From NCBI RefSeq assembly GCF_030272615.1, contig NC_081415.1, positions 627,007,740 to 627,071,739 on the forward strand: a DNA stretch of 64,000 nt. Direction: 5' to 3'. This document shows, piece by piece, positions 37,781 to 49,574 of the stretch; the stretch's first letter is position 1, and every line of letters starts with the position of its first letter. This DNA comes from Cryptomeria japonica. Its lineage: Eukaryota > Streptophyta > Pinopsida > Cupressales > Cupressaceae. The notes beneath the pieces were generated by a model. It searched no databases and was not told the origin of the DNA. It was given only the letters and a program-made list of their open reading frames with translations. The translations under genes were made by a program, and so were the position numbers.

Positions 37781-38241
37781 GGCAAAAGGTGATGAGGTCA
37801 TGAGTTATAAGTAGCCATTTGATTAAGAATACAATGAATGGAGCAAGACATATTTGAATAAGGAATAAAGACTGCAAACAGTTAGTTAGCCAACTTATTG
37901 ATGTGATAGTTTGGTAAATGATTTTGTCTTCTTATAGTGGTTACCTTTTTTAACACAACCAACAACAAAGCAAGCCCATATTAGGATCTTTTTCGGAAAA
38001 AACAAGGAAGACAAAGTGCATGAAGCATTATGATGAAGTAGTTAAAGATATTTGGTCTTGGTTCTGACATTCCTCAAAGGAATATTTTGTAACAAGAACC
38101 ATGTAGGTCCAACCATTTTGATGACAGGTGTCTCCTCTGGCCCGAAGTTTTTTTTCTCCCTTATTTGCTATAAAAGGGAATTCAAGGCCAAGAGATAGGG
38201 TTCCTATTACAACTCTATACCGAGTTTTCTAAATTAGAGTC
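37781..38241 (+). other. 3' flank of gene copy C
   Basis: This is non-coding. ctccctta..tgctataaaagggaattc near 38,158-38,182 contains a good TATA-like tataaaag, so the stretch may be an LTR U3/R region. The flank continues after the nested elements at 52,005, because the two sides of the gtagg duplication join here. Confidence 0.35.
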
Positions 38242-38881
38242 GTAGGTGTAGACACCCAAAATTGTCCAGTCTAATTAAATAAATATTTTATTTATTTAAT
38301 TATCTAAGCTTAATTCTTCTATTAATTAAATAAATCTTTATTTATTTAATTAATTCATTTATCCTCTTCTAGCCTTATTTCTCATTTAAATAAATACATT
38401 TATTTATTTAAATTATCCTTTTCCTAAATTAAATAAATATCTTATTTATTTAATTATCCCACTTCTTCTATTAATTAAATAAATCTTTATTTATTTTATT
38501 AATTCATTAACCTTTTCTACCCATGACACATGTCATTCATCTATTAATTCATACACTACCTACCCCTCTCATTATTTTATTATTTCTTTTACCTACCCTC
38601 TAATCATAGCCGACCTCCTTTTACACCTCTCAATCTTATCCCTCCATTTCATATAGTGTCTTCTATATAAGGAGATGTTTCCTTCATTATCAAACCCTAA
38701 TCATTCATTCTAATGAATTTTATACACTTGACAACATTACGATCCTACTTGCAACCACATTCCATTCTTTGTTGAGCTCTTGTGCATATAAAATCTGAGA
38801 GCAAATATATCAAGCAAGATCAATGGAGATAGGAAGAATGGAGATCCAAACCCTATTGGACATGTGATGGTATAATCTTTG

Positions 38882-40408
38882 TGTAGACACCTAAAAATGG
38901 TCAATGCTTGCGGAGTCATACTTTAACATTTGCGCATTGCCTCATTTAAGGTTTTTGTGTCGCATTAACATTTCTCCTATGATTCGTACTTGGTTTTTAT
39001 CATTTGTGAACATCGAGTCATTCTTCTACATTATTCATTTATCTCGCTCTCAAATTTGGTCTTGTCGACAACACTATCCAGTCATGATTTTAATCGATCT
39101 TATCCTATTGCATCAATGTGCGTGCTTATTTGTCATCATTTTGGACATCGTCAATCCTAATTAGGGTTTTGTCCTCCTGTCAATCTTGCAATCTATTTTG
39201 TCATCGATCATTGTCCTCTTATCAATCTTGTAGATTTATCATCAATCCTTCAATCTTGTCCTCTTAACGATCGATTTGTCATCAATCATTGTCATGTTCG
39301 ATCTTGTCATTTCGCGATCAATTTGTCATTGATCGTGGTCATTTTTCAATATTGTCATTTTGCAATCTATTTTGTCATCAATTCTTGTCCTCTTGTCGAT
39401 CTTGTCATTTTGCGATCAATTTGTCATCGATCGTTGTCCTTCTCAATCGTGTCAATTTGGATCAATTAGTCATTGTTCCTCGTCAATTGGCGCATTTTCT
39501 CAATCAAATCATTTATCACATTGGTCATTTATCAATCCAAAATCAAATCATGATCAAATCAATTATCTTTCATCAAGACCCAATTCATCTTCTAGGGTTT
39601 CGTGATTTAATCATTTAACCTTGTGTGTGTCATTTCTTCCTTTAAGATTAATAAATTGTTTATTTATCCTAAGTCTTCTCATTGCAATTAAATGTTCATT
39701 TAATTGGCTAATTATTCCTCTTTGTGAATTAATTAATAAATGATAAATTATTAATTAATTTACCTAATTCCTAAATTCTCAATTTCCTAATTTTTCTAAT
39801 TCCTAATTTCAATTTCCTCCTATTTCTCTCCTAAATTCATGGAAATGACATGTCAATTTGTCATAAATTTGTCATAATTGACAATCAATCAATTTTGACA
39901 TAGAAGTTGTCATAATTTGTCATAAATTATCAATCAACAAATTTTGCATAGAAAGTGCATAATTTGTCATAATTGACATAATTGATTTGCAATCTCTATT
40001 TGAATTGAATCATGCTAATCTTGTCATTTATCCAATTTATCTATAAATTGGATGATCTTCATCAATCAAGGCTAATAACCCTTAATGAATAATTAATAAT
40101 CCTTAATCAGACTATCGAATTTACGCTTCTAGTACTCTTGATCAAAAATCCCATCTACTTGCTTTCAATTGTGTGTGCACTTGTAGGTGAGATCCACAAC
40201 TATTTGGAGAGGAAAGAAGAACAATGGAGCCGCATGAAGGAGCATTCAAATCGTGTCTATGGTTTGCATAATTTCTTTGCTTTTGAATGTTTTTATTTCA
40301 TGTCTCTATTGAATGTGTTTTAGGATAGATCATTGCATTTTAGTTTTTGTGATTGAGCTAGATTAGTTTTTATATTGCTTGTGATGATTTTTGAATTCCT
40401 AACATACA
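38882..40408 (+). repeat. 5' LTR of the 13-kb element
   Basis: It runs from TGTAGACACC to CATACA. It contains an internal array of gatcaatttgtcatcgatcg-type units (about 39,170-39,480) and later gacataattgacaatcaat units. By eye roughly twenty substitutions and a few indels separate it from the 3' LTR. One is a stretch of about 30 bp near 39,448-39,480 bounded by short caatt repeats that is missing from the 3' LTR. Confidence 0.92.
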
Positions 40409-40413
40409 TTAAT

Positions 40414-40431
40414 TGGTGAACCTGATGTGAA
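40414..40431 (+). other. candidate primer-binding site
   Basis: tggtgaacctgatgtgaa begins five bases after the 5' LTR, at the place and with the TGG start expected of a tRNA primer site. I could not name the tRNA, so the assignment is positional. Confidence 0.5.
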
Positions 40432-40531
40432 CACTAACCATCTAACCTCTTTATGGTGTTTTTGAGTTCTTTCAAGTTGATTTGCAGGCCAAAAAACCCA
40501 AAAACAGGGTCGTGCAGAGTTTTCTGGAGAC

Positions 40532-40648
40532 TTCTGCGCCTGTGTGAAGCAACCTGCACCTGTGTTGAGCATTCTGTGCCTATGTTGAAGACATTTTGTG
40601 CTTGTGTCCTGCATTCTGCGCCTGTGTCCTGAGTTCTGCGCCTGTGTA
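40532..40648 (+). repeat. array of six ctgcgcctgtgt motifs in the leader
   Basis: Six units of the type ttctgcgcctgtgt(gaag/cctg) lie head to tail with 18-22 bp spacing. The same motif recurs at 49,651-49,766 near the other end of the interior, there arranged as an inverted array. Confidence 0.7.
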
Positions 40649-42490
40649 AAGTCCAGAACAGGGGTAAAAATGCAATGTTTTACTTGAAATTTGTTTAGTT
40701 TTTGCATTCTGTTTTTTGTGCTTTGGATTTTGGTACTAATTATCTATGTAGAATCTTGGCATACGCATGGAAAAGACAATAAATAAAACTACTAACATGT
40801 GTTATGCAGAATCGATAGTCAAAGACAACAAATCAAACTTCTAACTTGGGTTTTGCAGGTTGCCTTGGAGAAACAACTAAACTTGGTGTTTGTCTTTAAA
40901 TGTTTTAGGCACTTAGTGATTTTTAAATAGGTTGGAATGAACGTGTTTGTGCTTTGATTGTTGAGTGTGACATTGGAGTAGGAGAGTATGCTCTCATCCT
41001 TCTTAGGGTGATCAAAAATCTAGATCTTCGATACCATGCTCATGTCTTTGATTGTTTGTCTCCTTTAGAGGGCCTGCCTTCCTGACCACTTTGCTTTTGC
41101 AAGCAAGTGATAATCATGAGAAGGGAATGACCCAAAGTGAGTACAGCTAGAATTCCTTGGCATTCTAACTCACTATAAAAAAATACCCGATGAGCGAAAG
41201 CTTTGAAGGAAGTATTACGTGGGAATTGCAGTTACTTGGGAGGTGATGACCCTTGGACTCTTTCTCATATCAACATCTAAGTAGGGCCTCTTGGTCTAAA
41301 TCGTGCTTGCGTGACTACATTTGTTTGGTATCTTGATGGGCTTAATGTCTCAATCACGCTTGCGTGACATCAAGGAGTAATGCTTGACAGAAATCCTTAC
41401 TAAACACCTTGTTTTTAGAGGCCAAAAACCCTTCTAGTTGCTTGAGAAGGACAAATTCGGATACTTGGAAGAGATACTAAGTTCGCCATGGGGAGATTTC
41501 CATGGGGACTGATGCTTGGCTGCCTTGAGAAGTGAGTGTCGTGGAGGGGAGCCCGTGGGGTCAAGCATCTATGTATTCTCCTTGAATCCCATAATGAGTC
41601 TACCTCTCAAGTACCTAATGTCCTTGCCTACCATAAGAAATGTGGAAATGAGCATGATTGTCTTGAGTCTAAGTTGCAATATCTTGTATTCTTTGCTTGT
41701 CAAAAGTTGAATTGCATCCAATTTCAAAGAGCAAAACAAATTGATCCAACATAAGATTAAACACAAGAGACATTCATCCAACAAAAGTTCAACAAAGTTT
41801 AAAACTCATCTTCAAACATGGTTGTCAAATATTGTTCAAGATCTTGTCTCAAGAAGCATGTCACTTACATTTAGGTTCATCCTAGGTTGCATTTTGCAAA
41901 AGTCATTGTCAAGTACCAAGGTTAGGTTTCACCTAAGTCATACTCCTTTGCATATCAATAAGAGTCATCCATTTGCATATGTCCTCTTGCATCAAAGTCA
42001 TATCATTGTCATTCATTCATATTTGCATACCCTAGGTCTCTTCATTAAGCTTAGGTCATTATCGTATCATATTAGGGTTATTTGCATAGTGATTGTCCCT
42101 TTGCATATAGTCTCAAAAATTAGGTTTTGTCATACTTGAGTAATCCAAATCTTTGAATAAACCCTAAGTCATTGTTAAGAAGTCTAGACCTTATCAAACC
42201 TTTGTCTTTTTCTCATCAATATCATTTGGTCAAACCTAGCTTAGTATCCAAGCATATAGGGGAGAATTTGTCATTTTGTCCTTTTGTCACTTGGTCCTTT
42301 TGTCCTTTGAGGTCTAGACATCATTTCAATTTCCTAAGGGTCTCTTTCTTAGATTTGCATTCCAAAAAGTTTGTCAAAATCTTGAAAAAACAACCAAAAA
42401 CATAGATTGCATTTTCATCTATTCAAGTTTGCATTTAGTTGCATAGCATATATTGCCCTTGAAAAAATTCCAAAAATATTGCATTTGCAT
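40649..42490 (+). other. long leader of the 13-kb element
   Basis: No conserved coding region was recognised. A 14-bp motif is repeated as tcgtgcttgcgtga and tcacgcttgcgtga near 41,309 and 41,352. The part 41,780-42,300 is rich in direct gtcatttgcata/aagtcat repeats. Short open frames are not conserved in structure with anything else in the window. Confidence 0.4.
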
Positions 42491-42496
42491 AGTGAC

Positions 42497-45352
42497 ATGT
42501 CTATTGAAACAAGGTTCCAAGCACCAATGATGCAACAAAGTTTGACGTATCAACCGATAATGCAATCACAATTATATCCAACCCAACAACAAAGCAACAT
42601 TGGTCAAACTTATCATGATGATGTAAATGTCCAAATACAAAAACTAGAGGAGAAGCTAGCTCAAGAAAATGAGATATTGGAACAAAAAGTGAAAAACATT
42701 GCGAAGAATAGATCACAAGTGTCCAAAATGTTTCAAAAATTTCTAGGTCGAAATCCAAATATTGAGCCAATTGATGTAAGATCTCTTCTTGAACGATCAG
42801 ACATACTAGCTCTCCTCTCCCAAATAGAGATGATGAAACAATTTCAAGAAAGGAGACAACATCAATTTCAACATTATGTGCCTCCACAACAAGAACAAGA
42901 AGGTGTTTACTATCAATCAGATTTTCAACCATCACAACCAATGGTTCAACCAATTGTCCAACATATGCAACCAATACAACCAATGGTTCAATTTCAACAA
43001 TATGTCCAACCAGCTATACAATGTCAACAAATGGTTCAACCAATGGTGGAATATCAACAAGTTCAATCAACATATCAATGTCAGCAACCACCACCAAACA
43101 TTCAAAAATAAAGGTTGCAACACACACCAACCCAAGTTTCAAACATGTCAAAACAATTGAACCAAGTCCAATATCAAAACACGACATCAGACCAGAACCA
43201 AATTCTTTCCAAACAAGTTCAAATTCTAGATACAACCATGTCAAAACCTTGAAAGAAAGGTGGCTTTATTGCAATGCTCTTAAGGAAATTACCAAGTGAG
43301 TTTATTGAGGAAGATCAAGATAATACAACTATGTCTAGCAATGCCTCATCCCCCCACAAGCAAATTGACTCTCTAGTGGCATCTATCCCTACACCTCTAG
43401 AAGTTTCACAAGAACCTTCCATATTGTCCTCATCAAACAATACACCCAAGGATGCAATTATCCAAGAGCTATCCATAATTGATTGCCAAGATAATCCAAT
43501 TCATGATGCACATCCTTGTCATGTTTTAGAAATACAAGACCCAATGCAACCATGCACTTTATTGCCATTACCTGTTTTAGAGGACCCCATTCAAAGTCCA
43601 TCTTCCTCATGTTCAAGCATTGATTCCTTGCCAGAATCCATCACAAATGTTCAAAGTGCATTTCCTTCATGCCAAAATATTGATTCCTTTCCAGAATCCC
43701 CCATGCATATCCAAAGTCCATCCTTATGTCAAGAGGATAATTTAGAGCACGAAGAAATGAGTCCTAAAGAAAATCAAGATCAAGATCCCGAAACCTTATC
43801 ATCCCATCTAATTGTTGACCAAGACCCCATGTTCCCAGACACTCATGATGATTCCCCTATTCTTGTCCATCCTATCCAAAGTCCTATTGACACTCCATTC
43901 CCCGAGCAAGATCAAGATATCCCAGTTCATCCAATCCCAAACGATCCCCTTCCATTTCATGAAAACAATGTCCTTTCAAATCCCATTGACATTCCACTTC
44001 CTAAGATAGATCAAGATATTCCTCCCATCCTTTCCGATGATCCCATTGAAAGTCAAGAGCAAAGCAACTTTAAAGAGGATTCCAATGATCTTCCTCCTTG
44101 TCAAGATCAAATTATTCCTTTAAATCCTTCACAAGATCCTTTTGTTCCTCCATATACTTGTCCTAATGCTCCATATGCACTCCAAGATCCCATTTCTTTT
44201 GATGATCACATTATTCCTCCCATTCCATCTCTTGAAGAGCCTGTCATTGAACTATGTCCACTACACAATCCTAGTCCTCCTCATGATCCTAATCCCCTTC
44301 ATGATTCTAATGCGTCAGTGCAAGATGTTCATGAACCCTTGACATGCATAATGGGTTTTCCACTTTGGTGCAATCTGATCCACTTCAAGATCTCATTATT
44401 TCTCTCATATCATATCCACCTCATAATGGACTTGCGTCTTCTTCTCAAAGCAAAGAGTATCCTACAAGTCAAGATATTCATAAAGGCAAAGGAGTAGATC
44501 TTCATAAGCAAGAATCCCTTCATATCAAAGAAGATCTTAAGGGTCATGTCTACACAACTCACTCTCAAGACGTTGGTATCCCTCCATCACAATCCAAACA
44601 TATCCCTTCCCCATCATACCTTCCATCCATCTTAGGTCCTTATATCCCTTTGTCCTCTATGCAAGGTCAACAAAGGCACACATCCTTGAGTAAATTCCAT
44701 CCATCCAAAAGAACTCCATTTCATTCATATCCATCCATGCATTCTTTTCCCCCTCCAAGCAATTTGGATGCCAAGTATAAAAGTCATAAGTCAAAAAATC
44801 CACATGTATTCAAGGATCAACATGTCCAATATAATTCACATGTCAAAACAAAGAACAATATGATCTATAAAGAAAAAGAAATATCCAAAAGGCCACAAAG
44901 GCCCACTAAGAAAAATAAAGAAAAGTCAAAATATATATGGGTTCCTAAATCCCTTGTGCAAGCAATGCACTCCAAGGAACCACAAAAGAATGAAAAATCA
45001 AAAAAACATGTGGATCCCTAAGCGGCTCCTTGAAGCACAAAAGCCTAAAGAAACATCCAACTTGGCATCCAAAGTTGCTATTCCTCCATCCAACCCTCTC
45101 AAATTTGTTCCTCCATCACCTTCTTCATCCATTTTGGGCCCTTATGTCCCAAAATCCCAAGCTATTCCTCCATCCAAATCTCATAATCTGAGATCCATTG
45201 TTCCTCCATCAGTCCATCACCCCTCAAGGTGTGTGCCAATGTCGATCTTGCCTTCATTTCCATCCACCGAAGCCCAATTCTTCCAATACCCTATCCAATA
45301 TCCAATGCATATTTTCCATCCTTCCATCCCTTTGATCCAATCCTTTGAATAA
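42497..45352 (+). pseudogene. Gln/Pro/Asp-rich sense ORF of the 13-kb element, function unknown
   Basis: The start ATG at 42,497 gives MSIETRFQAP. A coiled coil (VQIQKLEEKLAQENEILEQK, about 42,627-42,690) is followed by FLGRNPNIEP and a region rich in QPMVQ/QQ repeats (about 42,880-43,100). The frame carries a TAA at 43,109 and a TGA at 43,250, then stays open to about 44,340 through a very Pro/Asp/Ser-rich, probably disordered stretch with repeated QDQD/IPPIP motifs. Frameshifts near 44,340 and 45,015 lead into a basic part with a doubled motif (YIWVPKSLVQA, then MWIPKRLLEAQ) and a Pro/Ser-rich tail to 45,352. It has no gag zinc knuckle, protease or RT motif. A structural or gag-like role is possible but unproven. 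The truncated element at 26-33 kb carries a relative of its end. Confidence 0.55.
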
Positions 45353-46246
45353 ATCCTCGCCTTAGTTTCATCTCATTTTCCATGTCCTTATCCTACCAAT
45401 GTCTTTGAGCATATTTTTAAAGGTCATGGTCCATTTATTTCAAGTTACTATCCAAACAAAAAGATGCTTGAGTCCTTCTTCCATCCCCTATTATGTGTCC
45501 ATCTTCTATTGAAAAAGTCAAAATCCAAAAAAAAAGTGAAAAAAAAAAGGAAAACAGTAAAGCAAAAATAATTCATCCACTGGTGAAAACCTGGCAAACA
45601 GGTGTCATGCGTAATCTATGAACTTCTTGCATACCACACTTGGGGGCAAGTTTCATCCTTCCATTATCCTATCATACCATGTCATTACCCTTCATATCCT
45701 ATTGTCCCTCATGTCCATTTCCCTTTCCACCTTTGATCTTGACAAGGCTGAGGATCTTCATGAGCATCATGTATCTTGTTTGCAGCTTTTAGTCTATCAT
45801 AGCTTTTGGTCATTTATCCATTTGATTATTACAACCTTTCATCCATATTCCCTATCTTATTGCAACTTTCTGCCACTATCCCTTAGCCAATCCCAACCTT
45901 CAGTCCATGTCCCTTATCCATTCTTGGTCTTGCTTATCCTATCCATATCTTATCACTATCCATACACTCGTTTTCATTCCTTGATCTTGATCTGACATAA
46001 GGATGCCAAATTTAAACATATTTTTCAAAAACCTCTTGACATGTCCCTCATGCCATGTCACTGCTTTACATTGTCATATCCAGTCTCTTGTCCCATCATG
46101 CAATAGCCCTTGAAAATTGCATCCGCGTTGTCTCCATAATCAAAGGCCTTTGTCTTCCCTCTATCCACCATCATTTCAGAAAGCCTATTTATTCACCTAT
46201 CATATTCCTTGCCTTGCTAGACACTGGGGGCAAAATCTCTTAAAAA
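45353..46246 (+). other. non-coding region after the sense ORF
   Basis: An A-rich stretch (45,515-45,565) is followed by cacacttgggggcaag near 45,635 and cactgggggcaaaatc near 46,222. The first motif is also found after the ORF remnant of the minus-strand relative. Between them ccatatcctatt/ttatccat text is repetitive. Nothing points to a gene. Confidence 0.4.
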
Positions 46247-46540
46247 TTGAAAAATGTCTTGAAATAATTCAAAAAAAATTGAAAATGTCCTGAAAAAATC
46301 TCATAAAAATTGTAAAATGTCCTGAAAAAATCTTAAAAAATTGAAAAATGTCCTGAAATAATTCAAAAAAAATTGAAAATGTCCTGAAAAAATCTCATAA
46401 AAATTGTAAAATGTCCTGAAAAAATCTTAAAAAATTGAAAAATGTCCTGAAATAATTCAAAAAAAAATTGAAAATGTCCTGAAAAAATCTAAAAAATTGA
46501 AAAATGTCCTGAAAAAATCCCTAAAAAATCATAAAAAGTC
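46247..46540 (+). repeat. tandem repeat, 31-bp unit in a 94-bp higher-order array
   Basis: Units of the type ttgaaaatgtcctgaaaaaatct alternate between gaaataattc and gaaaaaatctcat variants. gaaataattc falls at 46,261, 46,355 and 46,449, giving an exact 94-bp higher-order period of three subunits. The array lies between the sense ORF and the antisense gene. Confidence 0.85.
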
Positions 46541-47796
46541 CTAAAAAAAATGAACACAAAAACATTTCAAAAACATTAAAATCCAAAAAACAAGCATTTT
46601 GCAATAAAGGATCTCTTTTTGTGCATAGACAGATCGCTGAGCATACATCCAATGACACGCAATCCAACACTATGCTTTAATGAAATCATGCGTTAACAGA
46701 TGAACTTTTTCACTCAAACCAGACATTCAAACTGATCGCACTTGTCATATCAATCAACCTCCAAATCAATTTGTCCTTGGCACATTGTCATGCATCTTAT
46801 ACAGGGTGTGGTATACTCGAAACTAGATTGTGTCCTATCTTAGACGAGGTACCGCATTCCCTGAAACCAGACAGCATGATCGTCCTATCAGCACTTTCAA
46901 CTTTTGACAACGAAGATCAAGATGTTTGTTTGATTTGTTGGAATTTGTGCATCTTATCTTTTTACTAATTTATCTTTGGCTTTGATCATGTTCCTATGTT
47001 GCTCGATGATGTCACTGAGTGATTTAGAGTGATCGGGATGGATCATGGTCCTTTTCTTTTTGATTGTGATTGTTGTTTGTCTATGATGTGTCTGTCTTTT
47101 GCAAAAAGGGTTGCATTTCAGCTCTGGCCTTCATTTCCATGATGCTACGCATCCATTTTGCTACATAAAAATAAAGGTTCTCACCTACAAAGTGCATTAC
47201 TGAAAGCAAATTTTTCTTCATCTTTAACTATCTTCTGTCTCATTTTCTTCTTACTAACATTTCTTCCGTTAGTTCGGATAGTTGGTTTGGTTTAGTGCTC
47301 CGATTTCCCCGCACACATATGCTGCATCCTGCATCCATTTGGTTAGTACATTTGCATCACATCAAGCATCTTATCCATTTCATATTATAAATGCATAAAA
47401 AATGCATAAGAAAAAATATATACATCCATACATATTCCACAATGGTACATAAATAGTGCATGAGCCATCCATGCATGGAAAATAACATAAGTCATTTGCA
47501 TCTCATCATATTGATGCATATCATATCATATATCATCATAATATCGGAGTACAAAATCGGACTATCTGTCCTAAGTATGGCCCGCAGGCTGACTACAACA
47601 TGTCAAAATGCATAATGTCCACTGTCTATCTAAGGAGCACGTGCCTCTGTCACTGGGTGCTCCCTCTGTCTTCCTCATCCTTGCAAGGTCTTGTAGACGA
47701 TGTCCCTCTTGGTCTTGGCTATGGTGGTCTCATAGGTCCACTCACCCCCATGCTGCTCAATGACCTCCGAGAGCGTGCCCTGCTCTCTGTCCTCGA
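46541..47796. other. spacer between the arrays and the antisense gene
   Basis: About two units related to the 50-bp repeat of the minus-strand relative lie at 46,795-46,885 (ending gaaaccagacagcatgatcg). The rest holds atgcata/catccat-rich text (47,330-47,540) and no recognisable gene. The 3' flank of the antisense gene would lie at 47,600-47,796. Confidence 0.4.
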
Positions 47797-49476
47797 TCAT
47801 GCCCGATATGAAGGTGCTCTCTGCTCTAGTGGAACTGCACTCTCATATAGTGTCCTCCAATGGTGTATCTCCTCTCCAGTCTCTACCAGCATCTGTCCTA
47901 GCTCCCGTACACTGGCATCCCGAATCGACCCAATATACTCAGTGACTCTCTGTTCCTCTCGCTGTGCTTGAGCAATCGCTGCATCTTGAGCCGCTGTGAG
48001 TCTAGCTATCTCTGCTCTGAACTGATCATGCTCTCTCTCTAAAGTCTCAATGTGATCCTGCTGACTCGCTATGGTAGCCCTGAATATCTCCATCTCCTCT
48101 ATCCTAGCTATCTCTGGCTCTATGGGTATGTCCTGTAATGCCTCATGCTCGCCTGAATCTGGCTCATCCTCCTGCTCCTCATCGTCCTCATCCCTGCAAT
48201 CCTCATCTTTGTCCTCATCCCCTCCATCATCCTCATCCCTGTCCTCATCCTCCTCATCCTCATCATCTCCCTCCTCCTCTCCTGTGAGTGGGAAGTCCTC
48301 CTGTCGCCTCGGTACTGGAATATTTGAATCTGTCAATGGCACTGGCCGTCGTCGTGCAAACCATCTCTCATACTCCTCTGTCGTCCTGACGTCCATCACA
48401 TCTGATCTCCAATCCCACTATCTCTGCTGTAGCTGTGAGAAGTCCGCATATGCTATGTGTGGTTGAATCATACTCCCCCACTGACGCGTCTCTCTGTGAG
48501 ATCGGGCAAAGTGTGCAGTCCTCCTGGGTACATCCTGCCTCTCTCCAAACTGTCGTCTGACTCTCTCTGGCAGGTCCAACTCAATCACTCTCTGGCGATT
48601 CACTGGTCGCCCAATCAGGTACCTCTCCTGTCTACAATATGGTAACTCCTCACTGTCATCTGACCATCCCAGACAATCACGATATGGCCTCCATATGAAC
48701 TCTCTCAATCTGTCTAGCTCATGTTGCCAATATAATATGTATCCAAAAGGACCCTATCTCAATGCTCCCCCATAGCAATAAACATATGGTTGGTATGGTA
48801 CTACTTGTCTATCTGTAATCGGTCGACATATAGCTATGTGCTCAAATGCCCATACCTATAGCAATGTGACTCCACAGCTCAATGTCTGCACTCCCTAATA
48901 TGCTATCTGATGCAGCTGAAAATAGAGCATAGCCAGTAAACATGGTCCCCATGCGTACACTGTCCCCTCTGTCGCCATCTGCTCTAGCACTCTTCCCCAT
49001 CCAATAGGGAATCCATGTCCTCGTCTGTCCCCTACCAGTAGACATGCTATCACCACGGCTATCACCACATATCGTCAATCATACTCCGATGCCATAGTCT
49101 CCCAGCCAATCTCCCTCTCGATGATATCCAGCTCATCTGTGTCACACTCAAATAATCTGCATAGTGCATCTCTCCCTATCACTGGGTCATACTCTATCAT
49201 CTCTCCATGAATCAGAATGCGGAGGATACGCCATACATCCTCCAGTGTCACCGTCGCCTCTCCAGTCGCCAGATGGAAGGAGGAAGTCTCTGAATGCCAT
49301 TGCTCTACCAATGCGGTAAGCAGTCCTGTGTTTGCCCTAATCTCGGGCATGAATGTGACATAGTATATCCCAAGTCCTGCTAAGGTATCTCTCTCTGTGC
49401 TCCTGAGTCTATGTCGTAGCATGAAGCAATCCGGTCGGTTCTCCCGTGTGATCAACGGATACTGTCAACTCTGCAT
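47797..49476 (-). pseudogene. antisense plant mobile domain (PMD/MAIN-like) gene in the 13-kb element
   Basis: One minus-strand frame runs from an ATG at 49,476 to a stop at 47,797 (about 560 codons) and is broken only by in-frame stops, with no frameshift seen. The first third has PMD hallmarks: GLLTALVEQWHSETSSFHL, then GEATVTLEDVWRIL, later GTVYAWGPCLLAMLYFQLH and VWAFEHIAICRP. These match the W..ET..FH...GE.TVTLEDV and LA.LYR.L / QVWA.E pattern of PMD proteins of plants and transposons. A middle part follows (RLREFIWRPYRD), then a very acidic stretch (48,290-48,160) and a coiled coil (IETLEREHDQFRAEIARLTA). Stops are at 49,465, 49,075, 48,895, 48,856, 48,754 and 48,418. PMD proteins such as MAIN/MAIL1 are linked to silencing and meristem integrity; the role of element-borne copies is not known. 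Confidence 0.85.
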
Positions 49477-49574
49477 CACAATTGGGGCAAATTTTGTCAG
49501 TTTTAGGGTTTGCTCCTACGGGTTGCATTTCCTCATTTTCATGTCTACTCAGGGTGTTTTTCATCTAATTTGAC

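Noticed and set aside
40138-40323. Open frame repeated almost identically at 51,583-51,768
   Set aside because: The repetition is explained by the two LTRs; position near the LTR 3' end and lack of motifs argue against a gene.
42497-43111. Classical gag domain in the 13-kb element
   Set aside because: No gag core pattern and no CCHC knuckle could be found; only a coiled coil and Gln-rich repeats are visible.
48071-48466. Plus-strand Ser-rich open frame
   Set aside because: It is the mirror of the Glu/Asp-rich tract of the antisense PMD gene; the Ser run is the complement of GAN codons.
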